DNA of 64,000 nucleotides from Aquimarina aquimarini (GTDB taxonomy: Bacteria; Bacteroidota; Bacteroidia; Flavobacteriales; Flavobacteriaceae). The notes beneath the pieces are model-generated. The model had not been told where the DNA came from and ran no database searches. It saw only the letters and a program-made list of their open reading frames with translations. A program made the translations under genes and the position numbers. Each line of letters starts with the position of its first letter. Position 1 is the first letter of the stretch. Shown in pieces: positions 27,744-37,723 of this stretch. The DNA lies in NCBI RefSeq assembly GCF_900299535.1, contig NZ_OMKE01000023.1:310001-374000 (forward strand), in the 5' to 3' direction.

Positions 27744-27773
27744 AAAACGATCTGTTGAAACAGGTCGTTTTTG
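27744..27773 (+). terminator. Intrinsic terminator after maltose operon
   Basis: AAAACGATCTGTT (27744-27756) pairs with AACAGGTCGTTTT (27759-27771) with one G-U pair; T-rich tail follows. It ends the transcript of the GH65/GH13 genes. Confidence 0.85.
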
Positions 27774-27909
27774 TTTACATATTATTTATAAAAATAAAGA
27801 GTTTATAGATCAGTATTTTTTTGTAAAATGGTTTTATTCTTAAAAATATTTCATGAAAACATGTTAAAAACATGCATTTTACTTTTGTAAGTACCTAATT
27901 TATCAACCG

Positions 27910-27919
27910 AAAACGTTTT
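27910..27919. promoter_or_regulatory. Possible LacI-type half-operator upstream of pfkA
   Basis: AAAACGTTTT is a 10-bp palindrome sharing the AAACGTTT core of the perfect operator at 20492-20507. It is 52 nt upstream of pfkA. Shorter and less GC-flanked, so only suggestive. Confidence 0.3.
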
Positions 27920-27970
27920 AGTTTTTTTGCAAATTAGGTTATTACTATCAATAACGATAGATTTGACTCA

Positions 27971-28957
27971 ATGGCAAAAAAAGTTGAAAATATAGCGGTG
28001 CTAACTTCTGGTGGAGATGCTCCGGGGATGAATGCCGCGATTCGTGCGGTTGTTCGTGCATGTAGTTACTATAAGGTAAAATGTTATGGTGTTTATAAAG
28101 GATATGAAGGTCTTATTAATAATGAGATCGAAGAGCTAAACGCTCGTTCTGTACGAAATATTATAAATAAAGGAGGAACTTTTCTTAAATCTGCTCGTTC
28201 TAAAGAATTTAGAACTATTGAAGGAAGAAAGAAAGCATATGATAACCTTATAAAAAATAATATTGATGCACTTGTTGTGATAGGTGGAGACGGTAGTTTT
28301 ACTGGTGCATTGAAATTATCTGAAGAGTTTAATTTTCCAGTAGTTGGTATTCCAGGAACTATAGATAATGATATCAATGGAACAGATTATACTATAGGAT
28401 ATGATACTGCCCTGAATACTGTGGTAGAAGCCATTGATAAAATAAGAGATACTGCAAGTTCTCATAACCGGTTATTTCTTATAGAGGTGATGGGTAGAGA
28501 TGCAGGAGATATAGCTTTGAATGCTGGAATAGGAGCAGGAGCAGAAGAAATATTGATACCAGAAGAAGATATGGGAGTAGAACGGCTTCTGGATTCACTA
28601 AAGAAAAGTAAAAAGACAGGAAAAACCTCTAGTATTATAGTTGTTGCAGAAGGCGATAAATCAGGTAAGAATATTTTTGAACTGGGTGAATATGTTGAGC
28701 AAAATTTAGATGATTATGAGGTGAGAGTATCAGTTTTAGGACATATTCAAAGAGGAGGCCCCCCTAGTTGCTTTGATAGAGTATTAGCCAGTAAATTGGG
28801 AGTAGGAGCTGTAGAAACATTATTAGAAGGTAGAAGTGAAGTAATGATTGGAATCGTACATAAAGTAGTCTCGGTTGTACCACTTAAAACAGCATTGGAT
28901 AAGAGATTACAAAAACACGATAGATTAATAAAAGTAGCCGATATTACTTCGGTATGA
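27971..28957 (+). CDS. pfkA: 6-phosphofructokinase (ATP type)
   Basis: A 328-residue PfkA-type enzyme. TSGGDAPGMNAAIRA (nucleotide loop), GGDGS (the ATP-form signature; PPi enzymes have Asp in place of this Gly), GTIDNDINGTDYTIGYDTA (catalytic Asp), MGRDAGDIA and GHIQRGGPPSCFDR are all intact. It phosphorylates fructose 6-phosphate. gap follows 44 nt downstream, suggesting a glycolytic operon. Its position after the maltose genes fits the flow glucose 6-phosphate to glycolysis. Confidence 0.97.
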   Translation: MAKKVENIAVLTSGGDAPGMNAAIRAVVRACSYYKVKCYGVYKGYEGLINNEIEELNARSVRNIINKGGTFLKSARSKEFRTIEGRKKAYDNLIKNNIDALVVIGGDGSFTGALKLSEEFNFPVVGIPGTIDNDINGTDYTIGYDTALNTVVEAIDKIRDTASSHNRLFLIEVMGRDAGDIALNAGIGAGAEEILIPEEDMGVERLLDSLKKSKKTGKTSSIIVVAEGDKSGKNIFELGEYVEQNLDDYEVRVSVLGHIQRGGPPSCFDRVLASKLGVGAVETLLEGRSEVMIGIVHKVVSVVPLKTALDKRLQKHDRLIKVADITSV

Positions 28958-28977
28958 TATAACCACAGTCAGTATAA

Positions 28978-30003
<1,026 letters not shown>

Positions 30004-30020
30004 AATTTAGATATAGTTAT

Positions 30021-30087
30021 GTCAGCTTGAGCTTGTCGAAGATTTATTTTTGTAAATAAAAATTTTCAACAAGCTCAGTCGTCTGAC
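30021..30087. repeat. REP-like imperfect palindrome
   Basis: The segment begins GTCAGCTTGAGCTTGTCGAA and ends with the imperfect complement TTTTCAACAAGCTCAGTCGTCTGAC, giving a long hairpin closed by an AT-rich loop. The TGAGCTTGTCGAAG core is familiar from dispersed intergenic repeats in many Bacteroidota. Only one copy is seen in this window. It may also protect or end the gap transcript. Confidence 0.6.
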
Positions 30088-30147
30088 TTTCAAAATATTT
30101 TTAAGAGTATTGTATATACTCTATGCTAACAACAAACAAAATTATAA

Positions 30148-31020
30148 ATGATTTTATTAGCAGACGGCGGTTCTACCAAATGTGATTGGATTCTTCTTGA
30201 TGATTCAGGAGAAATCGTTTTTAAAACTCGTACAGAAGGATTAAACCCTGCTGTATTTGAGAAATCTTTGCTAGAGGAAAGAATAAATAAAAACGAAGAG
30301 CTTTATGCATATCGAGATAAGGTTGATATCGTAAACTTTTATGGAGCAGGATGTGGTACTATAAAGCCTACGATGGTATTAAAAAAAGTTTTTGAAGAGT
30401 TTTTTACCAATGCTAACGAGATTGTAGTCAAAGAGGATATGGTTGCCGCAGTATATGCAGCTACTACAGAACCAGGGATTGTATGTATATTAGGTACAGG
30501 TTCTAATAGTTGTTATTTTGATGGCGATGATATTCATATGTCTGTAGATTCTCTAGGATATATTCTTATGGATGAAGCAAGTGGAAATCACTTCGGAAAA
30601 AGATTAATCCGTGATTATTATTATAAGAGAATGCCACCAGAGGTTGCATCAGAGTTTGAAAAACAGTTTGATCTCTCATCAGATGCAATAAAAGAAAATT
30701 TGTATAAAAGAGAGAACCCTAATACATATTTGGCATCTTTTGCAGAGTTTATTTTTACGAGTGAACGCAATGGGTATTTTTATAAAATTATAACAGAAGG
30801 TATTCAAGAGTTTATAGAAACTAGAGTATTGTGTTTTCCTGAGGCTCAGAATGTTCCTGTACATTTTATAGGGTCAATAGCTCATTTTAGCGAAGATATT
30901 ATAAGGGCAGCAGTTTGGCCATACCATCTTACAGTTGGTAATATCGTAAGAAGACCCATCGACGGAATTATTGATTATTATCGTAATGAAGTAATTAAAA
31001 AAAAAACTAAGGTGATATAA
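30148..31020 (+). CDS. BadF/BadG-family sugar kinase (N-acetylglucosamine kinase-like)
   Basis: A 290-residue ASKHA-fold kinase. LLADGGSTKCDWILLD is the phosphate-1 loop, GAGCG and CILGTGSNSC the phosphate-2/adenosine parts, and YILMDEASGNHFGKRLIRDY the DEGS-like motif shared with N-acetylglucosamine kinases. The family is common in Bacteroidota, where it is annotated as GlcNAc kinase; a glucosamine or anhydro-sugar substrate is also possible. It is 144 nt after gap on the same strand, separated by the REP-like element. Confidence 0.88.
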   Translation: MILLADGGSTKCDWILLDDSGEIVFKTRTEGLNPAVFEKSLLEERINKNEELYAYRDKVDIVNFYGAGCGTIKPTMVLKKVFEEFFTNANEIVVKEDMVAAVYAATTEPGIVCILGTGSNSCYFDGDDIHMSVDSLGYILMDEASGNHFGKRLIRDYYYKRMPPEVASEFEKQFDLSSDAIKENLYKRENPNTYLASFAEFIFTSERNGYFYKIITEGIQEFIETRVLCFPEAQNVPVHFIGSIAHFSEDIIRAAVWPYHLTVGNIVRRPIDGIIDYYRNEVIKKKTKVI

Positions 31021-31045
31021 TACTACTATATAAATTAAGATAGAA

Positions 31046-31630
31046 TTAAGCCAATGCCTGCTTGATTAGATCCAAAGCTTTTTCTGAATATGTAATTTTT
31101 AGAGCGGATTCATGTCCTTTCTCAGACATCTTATGCCATGTTTTTTGTAGAATGGTGATTATTTTATCATCAGTATGTTTTAATAAAAAATCTTCATAAT
31201 AAAAGTCGAGAAAAACTAAACAGATTACATCTTCAAGAGTTTGAGTATCTGTATCTTTTTTTAGTTTTTTCTTTTGAATTAAAAAAGAAACTCTATCAAT
31301 TGTTTCTGTATCATACCCTATTTGAGTAAGAATTTCTGAAGCTTTTGAAGCATGAAATTTCTTTAACTCTTCTCTCCATTTTAGATACCCGATGCGATCC
31401 ATAGGGTAGCTATTTCTTGGTATTTCCCATCTGCAAATATGTTGAGATCTAGCAGCAAGTTTGAGAGCTTCTGATGCATTTGGATCAAATTGTTCTAGCG
31501 TAGTAGTCATTCGCTGTCCATAGATTAATTCTTTGGCTACTATTTCATTATTTACTTCTTCTTTATTAGGATCTTTTGCATTAGCCTTATCAATATCTGC
31601 ATAAGCTCTGGTTAATTTATCTATAGACAT
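31046..31630 (-). CDS. DUF4202 family protein
   Basis: A 194-residue protein matching DUF4202: LAARSQHICRWEIPR, YLKWREELKKFHASKASEIL and DVICLVFLDFYYEDFL are typical. The conserved His/Arg/Asp pattern suggests an HD-domain-like helical fold, but the function is unknown. It converges on the sugar-kinase gene with a 25-nt gap. In other genomes DUF4202 genes occur near sulfur assimilation genes; nothing of that kind is seen here. Confidence 0.88.
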   Translation of the reverse strand: MSIDKLTRAYADIDKANAKDPNKEEVNNEIVAKELIYGQRMTTTLEQFDPNASEALKLAARSQHICRWEIPRNSYPMDRIGYLKWREELKKFHASKASEILTQIGYDTETIDRVSFLIQKKKLKKDTDTQTLEDVICLVFLDFYYEDFLLKHTDDKIITILQKTWHKMSEKGHESALKITYSEKALDLIKQALA

Positions 31631-31877
31631 AAATGGATTATTTTATAAAGAAACAAATGTAGAATTTTTATAGTACTAAACATAATATTGTATTTTGAAT
31701 TCATGCTTACTCGATTTAAAAATATAGTAATACTATAATTGTTAATACATATGTGAAAAAGTATTCTTTGCTCATATTTTTTTAGTTGTTTTTAAACTTA
31801 ATTTTACAGTTGTATTTGATAAACTTATACAGAGCTATTATTTGATGTAAAAAGTTTAAGAAAAATGAATTACTAGT

Positions 31878-32066
31878 ATGACAGAATATGTACTTCTAAC
31901 AGATGATCAAAGTTACTTTGTTGAATATCTCATCGGAGAATTAGTATTGTCTAATAGTATCAGTGAAGCAATGAAATTTAATGATGAACATCTTGCTCAA
32001 AGATTCAAGAAAATGCTACATAGCTCTTGTGAATTAATAACTAGTGTAAATACTTATATAGGATAA
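31878..32066 (+). CDS. Small hypothetical protein (62 aa)
   Basis: An ATG-started frame of 62 codons, not overlapped by another gene, acidic with an amphipathic middle (FNDEHLAQRFKKMLHSSCELI). I do not recognise it. It stands alone: 247 nt lie upstream, and it converges on the S41-type gene. AT-rich upstream DNA could hold a promoter. It may be real but expression is unproven. Confidence 0.45.
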   Translation: MTEYVLLTDDQSYFVEYLIGELVLSNSISEAMKFNDEHLAQRFKKMLHSSCELITSVNTYIG

Positions 32067-32093
32067 ATATTTGATATATAATCTTATTTAGTA

Positions 32094-33548
32094 CTATCCA
32101 CGAATCAACCTGAATACATAATCTAGTTCAGGATCTTTACCCTCAATCAAATCATCTAGAGTATATATGATATGTTTATCAGGAGGTATCCCTAATCCTT
32201 TAGGAATAGTTGTATCTTTTACATAATGACTAATTTTTTCCATAGGTAATACCATACTTATTTTAGAATTAGGCAATTCATAATATATGATAAATCCACC
32301 GTTATGAGTATAATAGCCTCCTCCAGTTTCTTCTCCTATTAATGTGATTTTAGGGTTGTTTTTAATATTTAAAGCAAATATAGCACCAGCATCAAATGTA
32401 GTACCACCAGCCAAAACATAGATGTTTCCTTGAAATCTATTTCTATCAGGAACCATAATTACTTCCATATCATCAAAATCAAGTTTCCATCCATCATATA
32501 TAGGATGGTGATAAAATTTATCTTTTAAGAATTCTTTTTCATTCAAAAATGTTTGAGTCGCATATTTACGCTCAGGAACAGAGAGTGATGCGACATACTC
32601 ACTAGTAAATTGTTTGAATATAGAACTGGTAATAAAAGAATACAGATGAACTGCATTAGACCTGAACCCTCCATCATTATGCCTAATATCAATGACAAGG
32701 TTTTTAATTTTCTTTTTATTAATTTCTTTAAAAATCGTCAATAGCTTTGATTTAAAAAGTCTTACATCACTTTTAAACGAATTAATTACTAATACAGCTG
32801 TATTTAACTCTTTGTTGTAATGTACAAAAGGGGTTTTATTACCGACATAGGTATTAAAAAAATCAAAACCATTTTCTTTATTGTGATATTTTGCAAAATA
32901 AGAATTACGTTTTGTGTTTCTGTGCTTAACTTTTATGAAAGATTCAGCAGCAATCGTATTACTTTTTGTGGCTCCGGTGGGTTCTGTGTAATCGATATCA
33001 AATTGTTTAGAAATACCGTATTCATATCCATAAAACAATCCAAATCTAAGTTCTATATCTCTATATTTTTTGGTGAGATTATACCCATCGCAAGAAACAT
33101 ATTTTTTTAAGTTATCTAAGATTATAGAAGCTTTCTCTCCATTGATTCTATTTATTTTTGATCCAATAGGGATTCCGTAATCATTAGTGTCTGTATATAA
33201 ATCTGTATGTATTATTTTTAGAATTAATGGAAAATAATATTGATCAGTTTTTATAGAGTTAGGAGCAAACAATAAAAGATGTCCATCCTTAATTTTGTCT
33301 GTAATGGTAAGCATTTTTTTATATAAATCTATATCAGATTGTTTTGACGAAATAGATTCTTTTGTGGTATTAAAAATATAGTTCAGAGAATCACTATCAA
33401 TGTATTCATATAGATTGGGGTGCCCTTTTTTGAGTATATTTTCAAAAATCTCAAAATCTTCTCTACTAGATAGAGAATCCATTGGTTTTTGAGCATAGAG
33501 CACACAATTGAATATGCAAAAAAGTACAATAGACTGTATTTTTTTCAT
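32094..33548 (-). CDS. S41-family peptidase-like protein, catalytic Ser apparently replaced
   Basis: A 484-residue exported protein (signal peptide at residues 1-19, ending LYAQ). The C-terminal half has the S41 (tail-specific protease) fold: NTAVLVINSF, KIKNLVIDIRHNDGG, NIYVLAGGTTFDAGAIFALNIK and ITLIGEETGGG. In homologues the TTF(S)-A-G position carries the nucleophile serine; here the codon is GAT (Asp). The protein may therefore be inactive as a protease, or use another residue. It is monocistronic. Confidence 0.82.
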   Translation of the reverse strand: MKKIQSIVLFCIFNCVLYAQKPMDSLSSREDFEIFENILKKGHPNLYEYIDSDSLNYIFNTTKESISSKQSDIDLYKKMLTITDKIKDGHLLLFAPNSIKTDQYYFPLILKIIHTDLYTDTNDYGIPIGSKINRINGEKASIILDNLKKYVSCDGYNLTKKYRDIELRFGLFYGYEYGISKQFDIDYTEPTGATKSNTIAAESFIKVKHRNTKRNSYFAKYHNKENGFDFFNTYVGNKTPFVHYNKELNTAVLVINSFKSDVRLFKSKLLTIFKEINKKKIKNLVIDIRHNDGGFRSNAVHLYSFITSSIFKQFTSEYVASLSVPERKYATQTFLNEKEFLKDKFYHHPIYDGWKLDFDDMEVIMVPDRNRFQGNIYVLAGGTTFDAGAIFALNIKNNPKITLIGEETGGGYYTHNGGFIIYYELPNSKISMVLPMEKISHYVKDTTIPKGLGIPPDKHIIYTLDDLIEGKDPELDYVFRLIRG

Positions 33549-33735
33549 TTTATAACTTTTGAAAAGGTATTATAATTGACTGATTAAGATTGGTAACTGT
33601 TGCAATCTTCTGTTTTTCCCAGATGTAAAAGTAATAAAATTGTGAAACGAATTCAGGTATTGATACGTATTTAATTATAAGCTATGTATGACCAAAAGTA
33701 GTGGTGATAGTATTCTCTTTTGATTATTTATATTT

Positions 33736-35037
33736 TTAATTTAATCTTTGTAACTGTTTTTTAATTTTTTTGATGGCAGATTCTATAGACTTTTCAGGTT
33801 CTATAACATTGTATTCTCCCCAAAACACTGGATCAGAAAACCCAGAAGCTTCATCACTAATAATAATGGAAGGCTTTAGTTGATTTCTTTGTTTAATAGA
33901 TAGGTTATCAGTGTTTTTCTTCCAGTCGGTAACCGCCATTTCGACATTCAATTTATATAAAGAATTGAATAATTTCTTTTTCCAATTAACTTTTACATTC
34001 ATATTAACCTTACCGTAGCTATAATACCATTTTCCGTTTTTTTGCCGATAATCGATGGCGTAACTAACTTTAGTGAGGTTAACTTTTGCTTTTTTAGGTT
34101 TTTTACGAACAAACATTTTACTTACTTCTTCTTTATTTTCCATATTTAGGCTATACACAGCTTTGGTTACAGCAAAACTTTTGGAATCGATATATAGTTT
34201 ACCAAAATACAATGGCTCTTTTATATGTGGATGTTGTTTGAAATTAAGTACGTAGATGTCTTGGTCATTAATTTTTGTAGAGGTATCAAAACTAAAACTA
34301 TATAAGTTTGGCATATTGTCAGTAAAAAGAATATCTGAATTCTTCATTAGATCAATATATAATGTAGTTGTAGGGCCTCCTTGTAGTTTTAGGGTTAGCG
34401 TGTCTAGCTTTTTATAGTCTGCACTTTTTCGGGCTTTGAATAGTTTGAGTACATCTGTTTTTTTAGATTCATATGGATTTTTATAGATATCTACAACGGC
34501 TTCAGAAAGCGATACATATGTTCTTCTTTTTTTGATGGTTTCTCTATAAAATGCAGTCATGATTGTATGCTCATTTAGATAGTTACTTCCTTTTTTTTGT
34601 ATTACTTTTTTTAGGAGTTGGATTGGATCTATTGGGGTAATGCTGACTTCAGATAATTCTGTAACCGATACATTTAATTTTATTTTTAATTCTTTTCCTT
34701 CAAACTCAGAAAGCGCTATTGTTTTATCCCTATATCCTAAATAAGAGATGGTGATAGTGGTAGTATTCATATCTGCGGGAACTTTTAATAAAAACTTTCC
34801 TTCTGTATTGGTAACAGTAGATATATTAGTTTGATTTACAGAAATAGAAGCAGATATAAGCGGTTTGTTGGTTTTTTTATCAAGTATTATTCCTTTGTAT
34901 TCATTATAATCAGAATTGGATGTAATATCTTGTATATAAGTATATGCGTGTGTTTGCGAGGAGAATCCTAAAACTAAAAAAACAAGAAGTATAAAAGAAA
35001 TATATTTTTTACGGAATAGTTTGTTTGTTTGTTGCAT
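33736..35037 (-). CDS. Carboxypeptidase-regulatory-like domain protein, exported
   Basis: A 433-residue protein with a signal peptide ending in THA and a CarboxypepD_reg-like beta domain (about residues 46-130: GIILDKKTNKPLISASISV, TNTEGKFLLKVP, ISYLGYRDKTIAL). The rest is beta-rich and resembles surface or outer-membrane proteins of Bacteroidota annotated only by this domain. It is not a TonB receptor: it is too short and lacks a plug. I use the ATG at 35037; a GTG one codon earlier is less likely. Function unknown. Confidence 0.8.
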   Translation of the reverse strand: MQQTNKLFRKKYISFILLVFLVLGFSSQTHAYTYIQDITSNSDYNEYKGIILDKKTNKPLISASISVNQTNISTVTNTEGKFLLKVPADMNTTTITISYLGYRDKTIALSEFEGKELKIKLNVSVTELSEVSITPIDPIQLLKKVIQKKGSNYLNEHTIMTAFYRETIKKRRTYVSLSEAVVDIYKNPYESKKTDVLKLFKARKSADYKKLDTLTLKLQGGPTTTLYIDLMKNSDILFTDNMPNLYSFSFDTSTKINDQDIYVLNFKQHPHIKEPLYFGKLYIDSKSFAVTKAVYSLNMENKEEVSKMFVRKKPKKAKVNLTKVSYAIDYRQKNGKWYYSYGKVNMNVKVNWKKKLFNSLYKLNVEMAVTDWKKNTDNLSIKQRNQLKPSIIISDEASGFSDPVFWGEYNVIEPEKSIESAIKKIKKQLQRLN

Positions 35038-35160
35038 CACCCAAAGTTTTTAATTGTATTTTAATAAAGAGTTTAGTGTACCTTACAAGGTAAGAAATTT
35101 TGCTGAACAAGAACGTTGTTGGTTTCTTAAAACAAAGCGTTTACTTGTAATTATATGTTT

Positions 35161-36564
35161 CTAGTGGTTTTGAGAATGGTTTCCGAACCAATTTTTTAAT
35201 TTAATATTCAATATTTCTGTAGTATAAGGTTTTGTGATATAATCATCTAATCCTTTAGCTATATATCGTTCTGCATCACCAGGAAGCGCATTAGAAGTAA
35301 TTGCAATTATAGGAGGAATTGTATTATAAGTTTTGCGTAGTATTTGAGAGGTTTGTACACCATCGATTCCTGGTAAATTGATATCCATTAGGATTAGGTC
35401 ATACATGTCTTCTTGAAACATTTGTATTGCTTGTCTTCCATCTTTTGCTATATCTGATGTGCATCCTAAATATTTCAAAATTTGTTGAGATACAAGAATA
35501 CTGGTATCAGAGTCTTCTATAAGTAAAACATGTAAATTGTATTTTTGTTTTTTTAAATTAGGTAAAGGTTTGTTTTCTTGAGATATAGGAGTACTCACCT
35601 TGGTTGTTTGAAAGGTAAACCAGAAGTTACTTCCTTTACCGATTTCACTTTTTACACCAATTTCTCCTTGCATAAGCTGAACTAGTTTCTCACAAATAGA
35701 GAGACCTAAACCGCTACCTTCTCCAGCTATTATTGAAGCTTGATGAAATTGACTAAAACGATTAAAAAGTGTTGCCTGATGTTTTTTATCAATACCAACT
35801 CCAGAATCAATAATCTCTACTTTAACTGTGAGGTGATCGTTTTTTTTTGATACCAAAGAAGTGTGTATTTGTATTTGCCCTTGATCTGTGAATTTTATAG
35901 CGTTACCAATAAGGTTTGAGATAATTTGAGTTAACCGCTTATTATCTGACATGATATTCTCGGGCAATTCATGAGAATAATTAGATGTTAATTCTATTTT
36001 TTTTGAAGTAGCAGTTGCCATAAATAGACCTATGTTTTGATGAATCACATCTTTAAAGTTAGTTGGCGTTGGGGAAAGACTAAATTTTCCAGCCTCCATT
36101 TTTGAAAGATCTAAAATTTGATTCAAGATATCTAATAAGTTATGTGAAGATTGATGAATAGTACTTACATATTGTTTTTGAAGGTTATCTAATTTGGTGT
36201 TTTTAAAAAGTAAATCTATCATACCAATAACACCTACCATAGGAGTTCTGATCTCATGACTCATATTTGCAAGAAAATCTTCTTTGAATTTTGAAGCTTT
36301 TAAGATTTGTTTGTTTTTTTCTTTTAATCTATCAAGATTTCTACCTCCAAACATAGCAAAGAGACCAAGAAATAAGGGGGCAGTATCTATGATATAATGA
36401 ATAGGTTGTTGGTGTTGTACCCATATTACAGATTGCCATGAGAACTCTATCCCTAATCTGGCAATATCTATGCTTGTAGCCAAAATAGGAAATAGGAACC
36501 CAAATAGGATTCCATAAAATGCGTATCTAGCCGCCTCAGATTTGAACCATGATGTTCGCAACAT
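35161..36564 (-). CDS. Hybrid sensor histidine kinase/response regulator
   Basis: A 467-residue protein: two membrane helices (about 13-33 and 57-75), HisKA with His103 (NMSHEIRTPM), HATPase (NLIGNAIKF, DSGVGI, GSGLGLSI), and a receiver domain (about 344-462) with Asp394 (LILMDINLPG) and Lys445. No HPt or DNA-binding domain, so output needs a separate partner. It has almost no periplasmic sensor region. The start is placed at ATG 36564, since the longer frame begins with TTG at 36660 and adds a segment unlike the family. Orphan: no adjacent regulator. Confidence 0.9.
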   Translation of the reverse strand: MLRTSWFKSEAARYAFYGILFGFLFPILATSIDIARLGIEFSWQSVIWVQHQQPIHYIIDTAPLFLGLFAMFGGRNLDRLKEKNKQILKASKFKEDFLANMSHEIRTPMVGVIGMIDLLFKNTKLDNLQKQYVSTIHQSSHNLLDILNQILDLSKMEAGKFSLSPTPTNFKDVIHQNIGLFMATATSKKIELTSNYSHELPENIMSDNKRLTQIISNLIGNAIKFTDQGQIQIHTSLVSKKNDHLTVKVEIIDSGVGIDKKHQATLFNRFSQFHQASIIAGEGSGLGLSICEKLVQLMQGEIGVKSEIGKGSNFWFTFQTTKVSTPISQENKPLPNLKKQKYNLHVLLIEDSDTSILVSQQILKYLGCTSDIAKDGRQAIQMFQEDMYDLILMDINLPGIDGVQTSQILRKTYNTIPPIIAITSNALPGDAERYIAKGLDDYITKPYTTEILNIKLKNWFGNHSQNH

Positions 36565-36682
36565 ATAGTTAGTTAAGTTACACTCTTTAATTATAAAAGA
36601 GAAGAATGTATTGGAGAATGAATTTTGGGTGTTACCATTAAATATAAGTTTTTTTAGCAAATTAATAGCTAATAGGAATCTT

Positions 36683-36717
36683 AAAAAAGTCCACGATAAC
36701 TAGTTATCGTGGACTTT
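36683..36717 (-). terminator. Intrinsic terminator of the small secreted protein gene
   Basis: AAAGTCCACGATAAC (36686-36700) and GTTATCGTGGACTTT (36703-36717) form a perfect 15-bp stem with a T-run on the minus strand, directly after the gene 36741-37274. It separates that gene from the hybrid kinase. Confidence 0.9.
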
Positions 36718-36740
36718 AAACCTTACTTTTATTGATCGGA

Positions 36741-37274
36741 TTATGGCTTAAAAATGATTCTTTTAAGCTTGTATCCGTCTATTTTTATTAAATATGTTTT
36801 AGGGTCCATGTAATTTTGAATGTAGTCATCAACTTCTCCTTTGTCTAATAGTCTTCCAGACATGTTGTAAAGACTATAATTAAGGCCTTGAGGAACATCT
36901 TTTATGTGTTTAAATGTTTTTTCATCGGTACTTTGCTGGCAGGTATTGTCTGCAAGAAATCTATCAACAAAAGTGATTCTTCCTTGCTCTTCTCCTTCTA
37001 GTGTTACAGTAGCAGTATGATCGATATCGATAATGCCATTACCTGTTAAGTCTCCAAGAATAATAAGGCATGCGTTTCTTACTTTAATACGTACACCATC
37101 TTCAAGATGTAAGCTTTCTGTAATAAAAATAACACCTTCTTCAGTGTTTTCATCCAAACCATCAACGACAGTATTTTCTGTAACCGACATTAACTTATAT
37201 GAAATATCGATTTTTGAGTTTGCAAATGTTAAGCTTGTTATGAACAAGAGTAGTAAAGGTAGAATTGTTTTCAT
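36741..37274 (-). CDS. Small exported protein with degenerate sorting-domain-like C-terminus
   Basis: A 177-residue protein; the start at 37274 is chosen because a signal peptide begins there (MKTILPLLLLFITSLTFA). The middle is acidic and beta-rich (CLIILGDLTGNGIIDIDH). The C-terminus (YNMSGRLLDKGEVDDYIQ...TYLIKIDGYKLKRIIFKP) resembles the last strands of type IX secretion sorting domains (type A), though the usual first half of such a domain is shortened. It may be surface-exported. Role unknown. Confidence 0.65.
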   Translation of the reverse strand: MKTILPLLLLFITSLTFANSKIDISYKLMSVTENTVVDGLDENTEEGVIFITESLHLEDGVRIKVRNACLIILGDLTGNGIIDIDHTATVTLEGEEQGRITFVDRFLADNTCQQSTDEKTFKHIKDVPQGLNYSLYNMSGRLLDKGEVDDYIQNYMDPKTYLIKIDGYKLKRIIFKP

Positions 37275-37723
37275 AAAGTTTGGTTTTGGGGTTGAACTTT
37301 TATTTTGTAAGTTAAAACTTACTTGATGTGATTTTAAATCGTTGTAAAACACAAAATCAACGACAATATACACTTTTTTATGTTAAAAACGTAATTTTAT
37401 TGAGTTTAATATAGATGCTAATAGGTAGTTTAAGAGTCATAATATCTCAAAACCCTAGTTAATACAGGAGTTTTAGGGTTTTATTTATTTTTGTTTTTTT
37501 TAACACTTTTTTTAAAGAATATACTAATTGATTGATTTTTAGTTTTTAATACGATAATAAGACTTGACTTCTCCTAAGATAAAAACACCTTTTCATAAAG
37601 AAACTATATGCGCTTATTTTGATAGTATTAATTTACTAGATAATTTAAAGAATATTACCAGAGAGTATTCGTTTTATTCATTAGATTTATTGTATTATTC
37701 TTACAACCTAATTACATCTAAAA
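37275..37723. other. Long divergent intergenic region
   Basis: 449 nt between the small exported protein and the patatin gene. It contains an orphan hairpin (37448-37482) and AT-rich promoter-like DNA. A 64-codon frame at 37564-37758 begins with TTG and overlaps the patatin start; I do not accept it. Confidence 0.6.
37448..37482 (+). terminator. Orphan terminator-like hairpin
   Basis: AAAACCCTA and TAGGGTTTT form a stem around a loop of about 17 nt, followed by TTATTTATTTTTG. It lies between two divergent genes, so it does not end either of them; it might end an unannotated short RNA or be a regulatory hairpin. Confidence 0.35.

Noticed and set aside
35161..36660. Longer form of the hybrid kinase starting at 36660
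   Set aside because: The upstream codon is TTG and the added residues do not resemble the family; ATG 36564 directly precedes the first membrane helix.
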